A stretch of 64,000 nt of DNA from an uncultured Eubacteriales bacterium (GTDB lineage Bacteria; Bacillota; Clostridia; Oscillospirales; Acutalibacteraceae), in the NCBI GenBank assembly GCA_934457415.1, contig CAKSHM010000005.1, positions 1 to 64,000 of the forward strand, in the 5' to 3' direction. A program made the position numbers and the translations under genes. This document shows, piece by piece, positions 43,537 to 51,770 of this stretch. Position 1 is the first letter of the stretch. Every line of letters begins with the position of its first letter. The notes beneath the pieces were generated by a model. The model did not search any database, had not been told where the DNA came from, and saw nothing but the letters and a program-made list of their open reading frames with translations.

Positions 43537-43752
43537 TCAATGCTCTGCAGTAACGGCCTTTTCGCTGTCGCTCCTGAAAAGCAATGAAATGCACCAGATA
43601 CCTGCAAGTGCGATAACAGTATAAACAATTCTGCTTAATATTGCTCCGCTTCCTCCGAATATCCATGCTACAAGGTCAAAACCGAATATACCGACCAAGC
43701 CCCAGTTGAGAGTTCCGATTATGGCGAGGATAAGGCAAATTTTATCAAACAT
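43537..43752 (-). CDS. DUF378-family small membrane protein
   Basis: 71 residues, two membrane helices. ICLILAIIGTLNWGLVGIFG followed by FDLVAWIFGG is the DUF378 signature, seen in Bacillus YuzA; the second helix is IVYTVIALAGIWCISLLF. Function of the family is unknown. GGAGGTG ribosome-binding site just before the ATG. Lies between ftsH and ruvC on the opposite strand, with its own terminator. Confidence 0.9.
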   Translation of the reverse strand: MFDKICLILAIIGTLNWGLVGIFGFDLVAWIFGGSGAILSRIVYTVIALAGIWCISLLFRSDSEKAVTAEH

Positions 43753-43833
43753 TTAAAGCACCTCCGTGTTTAAAAAATCGGACGGATTTTTTACCGCAGT
43801 TATAGTTTGTGCCGAAATTTCGCAATTTATTCC

Positions 43834-43986
43834 TTATTGCTTGAGGTTTTTCCGGTACGATTCTATAATTTTTCTTATTATGTCGCTTGTTTCTCCGGAT
43901 TTGTTTTCATGCTTGCCCGAATAGGTAACGGCATTTTCCTCGGTTTTAAAATTGTTGAATGGATCTTTGTTGTTTTTTATTTTCAT
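43834..43986 (-). CDS. 50-residue hydrophilic protein, unknown
   Basis: An open frame of 50 codons (MKIKNNKDPFNNFK ... IIESYRKNLKQ) with a perfect AGGAGGA site 7-8 bases before its ATG. The product is charged, rich in Asn, Lys and Glu, without cysteine or membrane segment; the end looks like a short amphipathic helix (DIIRKIIESYRKN). No family recognised. It lies in the ~370-base spacer between the DUF378 gene and ruvC and is transcribed with the former or alone. The strong ribosome-binding site is the main evidence that it is real. Confidence 0.6.
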   Translation of the reverse strand: MKIKNNKDPFNNFKTEENAVTYSGKHENKSGETSDIIRKIIESYRKNLKQ

Positions 43987-44058
43987 AAATCATTCCTCCT
44001 GTATTTATTATTGACAAAATCCGAGATTTTAAATACCTTTTTAAATGGAAAAAAATCA

Positions 44059-44087
44059 TTGAACTGGTAAAGCTTTTGTGGTATAAT
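44059..44087 (+). promoter_or_regulatory. Promoter of the ruvCAB operon
   Basis: TTGAAC (44059-44064), 17-base spacer, perfect TATAAT (44082-44087), 37 bases before the ruvC ATG. A second TTGACA at 44012-44017 has only a poor -10. Confidence 0.8.
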
Positions 44088-44124
44088 AAATTGAATAATT
44101 TTGTAATGATTTCGGGGAGGAAAA

Positions 44125-44628
44125 ATGCGTATTTTAGGAATAGATCCGGGATATGCAATCGTGGGCTACGGCGTCGTAGAATATGATAATTTCAGGTTTA
44201 AAACAGTAGGGTACGGGGCTGTTACAACAAATGCCGGAACGCCTTTTTGCGAAAGACTTGAAATAATCTTTAATGATCTTATGACTGTTATAGAAGAATA
44301 CCGTCCCGAATGTATGTCAATTGAAAAGCTTTATTTTAATACCAATACCACAACCGCTATTGATGTGGCTCAGGCAAGAGGATGTATTCTTCTTGCGGCG
44401 CAAAAAAGCGGTATACCTGTTTTTGAGTATACCCCTCTTCAGGTAAAACAGTCCATAACAGGATACGGGAAGGCGGAAAAAAGGCAGGTTATGGAAATGA
44501 TTAAAAGCTTTTTGTCTCTCAAAAAAATTCCGAAACCCGACGATACTGCCGACGCCCTCGCACTTGCGGTTTGTCACGGACATTCTGCGGGAAGCAGCTT
44601 CGGAAAGCTTTATAAGGAGTTAAAATAA
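44125..44628 (+). CDS. ruvC: Holliday junction resolvase RuvC
   Basis: Endonuclease that cuts Holliday junctions on RuvAB. RNase H-like fold with the first catalytic Asp in ILGIDPGYAIVGYGVVE, Glu in SIEKLYFNTN and the last acidic pair in KPDDTADALALAVCH. 167 residues. Start after GGGGAGG. The stop shares bases with the ruvA start (TAATG). Placement with ruvA and ruvB in one operon is typical of Clostridia. Confidence 0.97.
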   Translation: MRILGIDPGYAIVGYGVVEYDNFRFKTVGYGAVTTNAGTPFCERLEIIFNDLMTVIEEYRPECMSIEKLYFNTNTTTAIDVAQARGCILLAAQKSGIPVFEYTPLQVKQSITGYGKAEKRQVMEMIKSFLSLKKIPKPDDTADALALAVCHGHSAGSSFGKLYKELK

Positions 44629-45236
44629 TGATTGCAAGCTTAAAGGGAAAAATCATTTTAAAGGATTTGAATTTTATAATTGTCGAATGCTCGGGTGTCG
44701 GTTTTAAGTGTTTTGTTACTCAGACGACGCATGCAAAAACCGGACAGGTCGGAGAAGAAGTATTTTTATATACCTATATGTCAGTTAAGGAAGATGCAAT
44801 TGATTTGTACGGATTTTCAGAGCTTGGCGAGCTTGAAGCTTATAAGCTTATAATTTCCGTCAGCGGCGTAGGCGCTAAAATCGGACTTGCCCTGCTTTCC
44901 CAGTTTTCATATGAAAGTCTTATGATAAATATTGCTTCCGGCGACGCAAGAGCCCTCACCGCCGCGTCCGGCGTAGGAATTAAGCTTGCGCAGAGAATTA
45001 TTTTAGAGCTTAAGGACAAGGTCGGAAATATTTCGGTATCCGATGAGGCTGTTTCGGAAATAAAGGCTGTCGGAAATGCGTCCTCAAATTCGAATTCAAA
45101 AGAAGCAGTCGAAGCGCTTGTTTCATTAGGCTATTCTTTGAGCGAAGCGTCCCTTGCGGTGGGAAGGCTTGATCAGTCTCTTGATATTGACGCTATGATA
45201 AAAGCCGCGCTTAAATTGCTTGCAGGGAGGTTTTAA
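44628..45236 (+). CDS. ruvA: Holliday junction branch-migration protein RuvA
   Basis: Tetrameric junction-binding subunit. Domain I OB fold (about 1-62, MIASLKGKIILKD), domain II with two helix-hairpin-helix motifs (SVSGVGAKIGLALLS and ASGVGIKLAQRIILELKDKV) and the C-terminal RuvB-binding domain (about 150-202, SKEAVEALVSLGYSLSEASL). 202 residues, normal. Confidence 0.97.
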   Translation: MIASLKGKIILKDLNFIIVECSGVGFKCFVTQTTHAKTGQVGEEVFLYTYMSVKEDAIDLYGFSELGELEAYKLIISVSGVGAKIGLALLSQFSYESLMINIASGDARALTAASGVGIKLAQRIILELKDKVGNISVSDEAVSEIKAVGNASSNSNSKEAVEALVSLGYSLSEASLAVGRLDQSLDIDAMIKAALKLLAGRF

Positions 45237-45239
45237 CCA

Positions 45240-46277
45240 TTGATAGAAAATGAGATGGATTTTGAAAACAGAATAGTTTCTCCCGAGTATAACTATTCCG
45301 ATGAGGACAGCGAAATAACCTTAAGACCGAGAACGCTTGATGAGTATATCGGACAGGATAAGGTTAAGGATAACCTTTCGATTTATATTAAGGCGGCAAA
45401 ATTAAGGCATGAATCGCTTGACCATGTTTTGCTTTACGGACCTCCCGGACTCGGAAAAACAACACTGTCAAGCATTATAGCCCGTGAAATGGGTGTAAAT
45501 CTAAGGGTGACCTCGGGACCTGCGATTGAAAAGCAGGGGGACTTGGTTGCGATTTTAACCTCTTTGAATGACGGAGATGTACTTTTTATTGATGAAATAC
45601 ATCGCCTTTCAAGAAATATTGAAGAAATACTTTATCCTGCAATGGAGGATTTTTCTCTTGATATAATTCTCGGAAAAGGTCCCTCGGCAAGGTCTATAAG
45701 GCTTGATGTTCCGCATTTTACGCTTGTCGGTGCAACAACCCGCTCCGGACAGCTTACCGCTCCTTTAAGGGACAGATTCGGAGTACTGCTTCGCTTGGAG
45801 CTTTATACTCCCGAACAGCTTGCTTTGATTGTTAAGCGCTCTGCCGGAATTTTAGGCATAGAAATTGATAACGACGGCGCATTGGAAATAGCCTCAAGGT
45901 CAAGAGGAACTCCGCGAATTGCAAACAGGCTTTTAAAGCGTGTAAGAGATATCGCTCAGGTAGAATTTGAGGGCAGGATTGATGAAAAAACAGCAAGAAA
46001 AGCTCTTGCGAGATTTGAAATCGACGAGCTTGGTCTTGATGATTTTGACAGAAGGATGTTATCAACCATAATCAATAATTATTCGGGCGGCCCCGTAGGT
46101 CTTGAAACCTTGGCGGCGGCAGTCGGCGAAGAATCGGTTACGATTGAGGATGTCTATGAGCCTTATTTGATGCAGATAGGCTTTCTTTCAAGAACACCGC
46201 GCGGAAGATGCGTAACTCCTGCGGCTTATGAGCATTTGGGACTTGAACCTAATTCGGCGCAAAAATCATTATTTTAA
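45240..46277 (+). CDS. ruvB: Holliday junction helicase RuvB
   Basis: AAA+ motor that drives branch migration with RuvA. Walker A GPPGLGKTTLSSIIA (about 61-75), Walker B LFIDEIHRL, sensor 1 GATTRSGQLT, C-terminal winged helix (GFLSRTPRGRCVTPAAYEHL). 345 residues, normal. TTG start eight bases after GGGAGG (45226-45231), 3 bases beyond the ruvA stop. Confidence 0.97.
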   Translation: MIENEMDFENRIVSPEYNYSDEDSEITLRPRTLDEYIGQDKVKDNLSIYIKAAKLRHESLDHVLLYGPPGLGKTTLSSIIAREMGVNLRVTSGPAIEKQGDLVAILTSLNDGDVLFIDEIHRLSRNIEEILYPAMEDFSLDIILGKGPSARSIRLDVPHFTLVGATTRSGQLTAPLRDRFGVLLRLELYTPEQLALIVKRSAGILGIEIDNDGALEIASRSRGTPRIANRLLKRVRDIAQVEFEGRIDEKTARKALARFEIDELGLDDFDRRMLSTIINNYSGGPVGLETLAAAVGEESVTIEDVYEPYLMQIGFLSRTPRGRCVTPAAYEHLGLEPNSAQKSLF

Positions 46278-46291
46278 ACGGGGGAAATAAA

Positions 46292-47638
46292 ATGGGAAGA
46301 TTATTCGGAACAGACGGAGCAAGAGGAATTGCAAATAAGGAGCTTACTTGCGAGCTTGCTATGAATATCGGAAGAGCGGCGGCGTTCGTCCTTACCGAAA
46401 AGACGACCGAAAAACCTAAGGTTTTAATTGGAAAGGATACGAGAGTTTCTTCCAATATGCTTGAAATGGCTTTGGCTGCGGGACTTTGTTCGGTGGGTGC
46501 CGATGTGGTTTTAGTAGGATTTGTTCCTACTCCTGCTATTGCTTTTCTTGTTAAGGACAGGGAAGCTGACGCCGGAATTATGATTTCCGCGTCTCACAAC
46601 CCGTGTGAATATAACGGAATTAAGATATTTGATTCAAACGGCTATAAATTGCCCGACGCAATGGAAGAAAAAATCGAAAGCATAGTTCTTGACGACAATT
46701 CGTCTCTTGAATATCCGACGGGCGGCGATTTGGGCAGCGTATTTTTCAGATTCGATTATGCGGATATTTATATTGACCACCTTGTTTCTTCTGTCAACTG
46801 CGACCTTACAGGTCTTAAAATCGCTCTTGACTGCGCTAACGGGAGCGCGTCTTATACAGCGGAAAAATTCTTTAAAAAATTAGGCGCGGACTGCGTATTT
46901 ATTCATAATTCGCCTAACGGTATAAATATCAATATGAACTGCGGGTCAACGCATCTTGACGATTTGATTGATTATGTCAACGGCCATGATGTTGATTTAG
47001 GTCTTGCTTTTGACGGCGACGCGGACAGGTGTCTTGCGGTAGATGAAAACGGCAAGCTTATCGACGGCGATAAAATGATAGCTGTTTTTGCGCTTGATTT
47101 AAAGAAAAAAGGTATGCTTAAGGACGATACGGCTGTTGTCACCGTTATGACAAATTTGGGTTTCAAACATTTTGCGAGAGATAACGGAATAAATGTTGCG
47201 GAAACTGCCGTCGGAGACAGATACGTTCTCGAAAATATGCTCAAAAACGATTATCAGATAGGCGGAGAGCAGTCGGGACATATAATTTTCAAGAAGTTTG
47301 CGACAACCGGTGACGGGCAGCTTTCGGGGGCTATGCTTGCTTCTGTAATTAAACAGACGGGTAAAAGCGCATCTGAAATAGCTTCTGTTATGACCGTTCT
47401 TCCGCAGACGCTTGTTAATGTCACCGCAACACCTAAAATGAAAGAGGCATTAAAAACAGATAAGGATATTGACGCGGCAATTAAAGAGGTTCAGAATACT
47501 CTGGGTGAACGCGGAAGAATTTTGGTAAGAGCTTCGGGAACCGAGCCGCTTATAAGAGTTATGCTTGAGGGTGAAGATATTGCAGAAATAAAAAAGCTTG
47601 CAAAGAATGTCGCTTCGGTTATTAAGGAAAAGGCTTAA
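46292..47638 (+). CDS. glmM: Phosphoglucosamine mutase
   Basis: Converts glucosamine-6-phosphate to glucosamine-1-phosphate for peptidoglycan precursors. MGRLFGTDGARGIANKE start, active-site serine in MISASHNPCEYNGIKIF, metal loop DGDADRCLAVDE, sugar loop GGEQSGHI and phosphate loop RASGTEPLIRVM. 448 residues, normal. Stop overlaps the next gene's ATG. Confidence 0.97.
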   Translation: MGRLFGTDGARGIANKELTCELAMNIGRAAAFVLTEKTTEKPKVLIGKDTRVSSNMLEMALAAGLCSVGADVVLVGFVPTPAIAFLVKDREADAGIMISASHNPCEYNGIKIFDSNGYKLPDAMEEKIESIVLDDNSSLEYPTGGDLGSVFFRFDYADIYIDHLVSSVNCDLTGLKIALDCANGSASYTAEKFFKKLGADCVFIHNSPNGININMNCGSTHLDDLIDYVNGHDVDLGLAFDGDADRCLAVDENGKLIDGDKMIAVFALDLKKKGMLKDDTAVVTVMTNLGFKHFARDNGINVAETAVGDRYVLENMLKNDYQIGGEQSGHIIFKKFATTGDGQLSGAMLASVIKQTGKSASEIASVMTVLPQTLVNVTATPKMKEALKTDKDIDAAIKEVQNTLGERGRILVRASGTEPLIRVMLEGEDIAEIKKLAKNVASVIKEKA

Positions 47639-48510
47639 TGCGTACAGTAGATAATTTTTTCGATTATGAGCTTATCGACGCTGATGACGGAATGCGCCTT
47701 GAGCGGTGGAAGGATATTATTCTTATCCGTCCCGACCCTCAGATCATCTGGCATGACGGGAAAAGAGACGAGCGCTGGAACAAGGCTCATGCCGTTTATC
47801 ACAGAAGCTCAAGCGGCGGCGGATACTGGGAGAGACTCAGAGCGGTTTCCGATGTCTGGTCGGTATCTTTTGAAGATTTAAATTTTAATCTTAAGCCTAT
47901 GGGCTTTAAGCATACGGGACTTTTTCCCGAGCAGGCGGTAAATTGGAAGCTTGCTTCAAGGCTCATAAAGGAAAGCAAAAGGGATAATATCAAGGTTTTA
48001 AATATGTTTGCCTATACAGGAGGCGCGACGGTTGCCTGCCTTAAGGCAGGAGCGGCGGTTACTCATGTTGACGCTTCAAAGGGAATGGTTGCTTGGGCAA
48101 AGGAAAATGCAGTTTCTTCCGATGTTTCCGACAGACCCGTTCGCTGGCTTGTGGATGACTGTCTGAAATTTGCAAAAAGGGAAATCAGAAGAGAAAGCAA
48201 ATATGACGCAATTATAATGGATCCTCCGTCATACGGAAGAGGCCCAAACGGTGAAATATGGAAGCTTGAAAATCAGCTTGGTGAACTTTTAGAGGTAACG
48301 GCTCAGCTTTTAAGCGATGACCCCCTGTTTTTCTTTCTTAATTCCTATACCGGCGGTCTTTCCCCGACAATTTTGAATTATATGCTTAAAAAAAGTATTA
48401 AAAAAGGCTTTAATGCCGAGGTTTATACGGATGAGATAGGTTTGAGGGTTACAAATAGGGATATTATTCTTCCCTGCGGAAATACAACTTTTTGGATAAA
48501 CGGTAAATGA
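47638..48510 (+). CDS. Class I SAM-dependent methyltransferase, RlmI/YccW-like
   Basis: 290 residues. Rossmann methyltransferase with SAM motif VLNMFAYTGGATVACLKAGA, acidic loop THVDASKGMVAWAKEN and catalytic-type IIMDPPSYGRGPNGEIW. Resembles RlmI-type 23S rRNA cytosine methyltransferases but lacks the PUA domain and a clear active cysteine in that loop, so the target base is uncertain. Overlaps glmM by one base and ecfA1 by four (ATGA), so it is translated with both. Confidence 0.85.
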   Translation: MRTVDNFFDYELIDADDGMRLERWKDIILIRPDPQIIWHDGKRDERWNKAHAVYHRSSSGGGYWERLRAVSDVWSVSFEDLNFNLKPMGFKHTGLFPEQAVNWKLASRLIKESKRDNIKVLNMFAYTGGATVACLKAGAAVTHVDASKGMVAWAKENAVSSDVSDRPVRWLVDDCLKFAKREIRRESKYDAIIMDPPSYGRGPNGEIWKLENQLGELLEVTAQLLSDDPLFFFLNSYTGGLSPTILNYMLKKSIKKGFNAEVYTDEIGLRVTNRDIILPCGNTTFWINGK

Positions 48511-49367
48511 ATAAAATAATTGAAGTTAAAAACGCTGCTTTTGAATACAGCGACGGTGAAAAGAAAAAATCCGTTATTAAAGATATGTCGGTTTCATTTG
48601 AAAAGGGAAGCTTTACGGTGATTTTAGGACATAACGGCTCCGGTAAGTCTACTCTTGCCAAGCTTTTAAACGGACTTTATAAGCCTGATTCGGGCGATGT
48701 TTTTGTCGACGGTTTTAATACAAGGGACGAAAAGAAGGAAATCGAAATAAAGCGCAGAGTCGGAATGGTTTTTCAAAATCCCGATAATCAGCTTGTTGCC
48801 TCCATAGTCGAGGACGATGTTGCTTTCGGTCCCGAAAACTTAGGGCTGGCTCCCGAGGAAACCGAAAAAAGAGTGGACGACGCCTTGAAAACGGTTGATA
48901 TGTTTGAATTCAAGAAAAAAACTCCCCATCATCTTTCGGGCGGACAAAAGCAGAGAATAGCCATTGCAGGCGTTATAGCAATGATGCCCGAATGTATTGT
49001 TTTGGATGAGCCTACGGCTATGCTTGACCCTAAGGGCAGAAAAGAGATAATCGAGTCTGTAGAAAAGCTCAACCGCGAAAAGGGTATAACTGTTATTCTT
49101 ATAACTCATTTTATGGAAGAAGCACAGAATGCAGACAGAGTTATAGTTATGGATGACGGAAAGATTATCGCCGATTCAACGCCTAAAGATGTGTTTTCGG
49201 ATATAGGACTTTTAAAAAGGGCAGGACTTGATGTTCCTCAGACGACGGAACTCCTGTACCTGCTTAAGGAAAACGGTGTAAATGTTAAAACTCAGGCTAT
49301 TTCTATTGAAGAAGCAGCGGATGAAATTATTAAAGCGCTTCATTTGGAGGAAATAAAGTGTCAGTGA
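48507..49367 (+). CDS. ecfA1: ECF transporter ATPase A1
   Basis: One of two ATPases of the shared energy-coupling module for vitamin and metal uptake. Walker A GHNGSGKSTLAKLLNG, Q-loop MVFQNPDNQLVASIVEDDVA, ABC signature HLSGGQKQRIAIAG, Walker B CIVLDEPTAMLDP. 286 residues, normal. Substrate-binding S components are not in this window and are presumably encoded elsewhere. The ecfA2 start overlaps its stop. Confidence 0.96.
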   Translation: MNKIIEVKNAAFEYSDGEKKKSVIKDMSVSFEKGSFTVILGHNGSGKSTLAKLLNGLYKPDSGDVFVDGFNTRDEKKEIEIKRRVGMVFQNPDNQLVASIVEDDVAFGPENLGLAPEETEKRVDDALKTVDMFEFKKKTPHHLSGGQKQRIAIAGVIAMMPECIVLDEPTAMLDPKGRKEIIESVEKLNREKGITVILITHFMEEAQNADRVIVMDDGKIIADSTPKDVFSDIGLLKRAGLDVPQTTELLYLLKENGVNVKTQAISIEEAADEIIKALHLEEIKCQ

Positions 49368-50218
49368 TATTGGAAGTCAGAAATCTGACTCATACCTACG
49401 GAGAAAAAACTCCGTTTATAAACGACGCAATCAAAAATCTCAATTTTAAAATAAACAAAGGTGAGATTATCGGCATAATCGGGCATACGGGCTCGGGTAA
49501 ATCCACCTTGGTTCAGCACCTGAACGGACTTTTAAAGCCGACATCGGGAACTGTTCTTTTAGAGGATAAGGATATCTGGGAAGAGCCTAAGAAAATAAGA
49601 GATGTCAGATTTAAGGTAGGTCTTGTTTTTCAGTACCCCGAATATCAGCTTTTTGAGGAAACCGTATTTGCAGACATAGCTTTCGGGCCGAAAAATATGG
49701 GAATTAAAGACTCAGAGCTTGAAAAAAGGGTTTATGAAATAGCAAATCTTGTCGGTATTAAGCCCGAATATATGGAAAAATCGCCTTTTGACCTTTCGGG
49801 CGGTGAAAAAAGAAGAGTCGCAATTGCGGGTGTTATGGCAATGAGACCGGAGATTCTTATTCTTGACGAGCCTGTTGCAGGTCTTGACCCCAAAGGAAGA
49901 GCGGATATTGTTGAAATCATAAAAAAATATGCCTCGGAATATAATGCCACTGTTATGATAGTTTCTCATAATATGGAGGATATGGCGGCTCTTGCGGATA
50001 AGCTTATTGTTATGAATAAAGGCGAAATCGACAGGTTTGATACAACATATAATGTTTTTTCGGATGCTGAGCATTTAAAAAGCATAGGGCTCAATGTACC
50101 GATTGTAACAAATATTTTGAGAACGATAAAGGCTAAAGGCTATGATATCAGAGATGATATTTTTACTGTAAACGGCGCACTTGAATACTTGTTGAAGGTT
50201 GGGTGTAAAAATGATTAA
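49358..50218 (+). CDS. ecfA2: ECF transporter ATPase A2
   Basis: Second ATPase of the ECF module. Walker A GHTGSGKSTLVQHLNG, Q-loop LVFQYPEYQLFEETVFADIA, signature DLSGGEKRRVAIAG, Walker B ILILDEPVAGLDP. 286 residues. GTG start within the last codons of ecfA1, after a GGAGG. A1-A2-T order is the standard one. Confidence 0.96.
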   Translation: MSVILEVRNLTHTYGEKTPFINDAIKNLNFKINKGEIIGIIGHTGSGKSTLVQHLNGLLKPTSGTVLLEDKDIWEEPKKIRDVRFKVGLVFQYPEYQLFEETVFADIAFGPKNMGIKDSELEKRVYEIANLVGIKPEYMEKSPFDLSGGEKRRVAIAGVMAMRPEILILDEPVAGLDPKGRADIVEIIKKYASEYNATVMIVSHNMEDMAALADKLIVMNKGEIDRFDTTYNVFSDAEHLKSIGLNVPIVTNILRTIKAKGYDIRDDIFTVNGALEYLLKVGCKND

Positions 50219-51020
50219 GGATATTACCTTCGGACAGTATTTTGAGAGCAATTCTTTAATTCATAGACTTGACCCCAGAGCAAAGCTTATTCTTCTGATT
50301 TTGTATATAGTTTTTATTTTCCTTTGCAAAACGATATATTCGCTTCTTTTTTTAACGATTGTGTTTTTTGCGGTTATTTCTCTTTCAAAGGTACCTGTTA
50401 CTATGTATCTTAAAAATCTAAAATCAATCCTGCCAATCGTTATTTTTACAGGTCTTATAAATCTTTTTTATAATGACAGCGGAAGAACGCTTTTTAATAT
50501 TTTTAAGATTAAGGTGACGACAGGGGGAATATATCAGGCTTCTTTTATGTCACTTAGAATTCTTCTGCTCATTCTTATCAGTTCGGTTTTAACTTATACG
50601 ACTACGCCGAACGATTTGACCGACGCAATAGAAAATCTTTTAAAACCATTTTCTTTAATCGGACTTTCGGTCGCCGTTCATACGCTTGCTATGATGATGA
50701 CTATAGCTTTAAGGTTTATTCCGACCTTAGTCGAAGAAACACAGAAGATTATGAACGCTCAGAAGGCGCGCGGAGCCGACCTTGAAAACGGAAAATTCAA
50801 AGAGAGATTAAAAGCGCTTATTCCGATTCTGATTCCGTTGCTTATTTCCTCAGTCAGAAGAGCTTATGAGCTTGCGGAGGCAATGGAGTGCCGATGTTAT
50901 AACGGGGGCGTCGGAAGAGTCAGAATGAAAAGACTGAAATATTCTTTTTCCGATTTAATCGCTTTGGTTTTTTCATTGGTTTCCTGTGCGGCAGTTATAA
51001 TTATAAATATTAAGGTGTGA
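50211..51020 (+). CDS. ecfT: ECF transporter transmembrane subunit T
   Basis: Membrane subunit coupling the two ATPases to exchangeable S components. Several membrane helices (about 25-125 and a last one at about 246-266) and two cytoplasmic coupling helices with the family Arg motifs (AQKARGADLENG and AEAMECRCYNGG). About 269 residues. ATG at 50211 is used; it lies within the end of ecfA2. Confidence 0.95.
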   Translation: MIKDITFGQYFESNSLIHRLDPRAKLILLILYIVFIFLCKTIYSLLFLTIVFFAVISLSKVPVTMYLKNLKSILPIVIFTGLINLFYNDSGRTLFNIFKIKVTTGGIYQASFMSLRILLLILISSVLTYTTTPNDLTDAIENLLKPFSLIGLSVAVHTLAMMMTIALRFIPTLVEETQKIMNAQKARGADLENGKFKERLKALIPILIPLLISSVRRAYELAEAMECRCYNGGVGRVRMKRLKYSFSDLIALVFSLVSCAAVIIINIKV

Positions 51021-51024
51021 TTTT

Positions 51025-51756
51025 TTGAAAAGGATGCTTTTAAGACTTTCCTTTGACGGCACGGCATATCACGGCTGGCAGATTCAACCGAATGCCGTGA
51101 CGGTTCAGTCGGTATTGCAGGAGTCCTTAAAAAAGCTTTTAGGCAGCATATCTTATGTTACGGGCTGCAGCAGAACAGACGCGGGCGTTCATGCAAATGA
51201 ATTTTGCTGTCATATTGACTGTATGGACTCAATTCCGAAAGAGGCTTTTCTTTTAGGTCTTAATTCAATTCTTCCGCCGGATATTTCTGTTTTTGACTGC
51301 GAGCAGGTAAATTCAGATTTTCATGCAAGATATTCATGCAGAAAAAAGGAATATATTTATAATTTCTATACGGGAATAAAAAATCCTTTTAAGGAAAGAT
51401 ATGCGGTGCATATAAATACTTTTCCCGATATGCTTGCAGCAGAAAAGGTATGCCGTTCTATTATCGGAACTCATGATTTTATCAGTTTTTCGGGAAGTAA
51501 AAGATCTGTTGAAAATACAGTTCGAACCGTTTATGACTGCACTTTAGAAAAAACAGGTCCCGATTACAGATTGACAGTCAGTGCGGACGGATTTTTATAT
51601 AATATGGTGCGGATTATTGCCGGCACTGTTTATGAAACCGGAATAGGTCTTAAAAATACCGAATGCGCAAACGAGGCATTTAAAACTAACGACCGCACGA
51701 GGTTAGGAACAACATTTCCGCCTCAGGGGCTATTCTTAAATAAGGTTTATTATTGA
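51025..51756 (+). CDS. truA: tRNA pseudouridine(38-40) synthase
   Basis: Makes pseudouridine at positions 38-40 of the tRNA anticodon stem. Catalytic aspartate in GCSRTDAGVHA; LSFDGTAYHGWQIQPNAVTV is the family start and FLYNMVRIIAGTV the C-terminal motif. 243 residues. TTG start seven bases after AAGGTG. ecfT-truA adjacency is conserved in Firmicutes. Confidence 0.96.
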   Translation: MKRMLLRLSFDGTAYHGWQIQPNAVTVQSVLQESLKKLLGSISYVTGCSRTDAGVHANEFCCHIDCMDSIPKEAFLLGLNSILPPDISVFDCEQVNSDFHARYSCRKKEYIYNFYTGIKNPFKERYAVHINTFPDMLAAEKVCRSIIGTHDFISFSGSKRSVENTVRTVYDCTLEKTGPDYRLTVSADGFLYNMVRIIAGTVYETGIGLKNTECANEAFKTNDRTRLGTTFPPQGLFLNKVYY

Positions 51757-51770
51757 AAGGCGGTGTGACT

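Noticed and set aside
43807..44070. 87-residue plus-strand open frame before ruvC
   Set aside because: Antisense to the better-supported 50-residue minus-strand gene, no convincing ribosome-binding site, and it runs over the ruvC promoter region.
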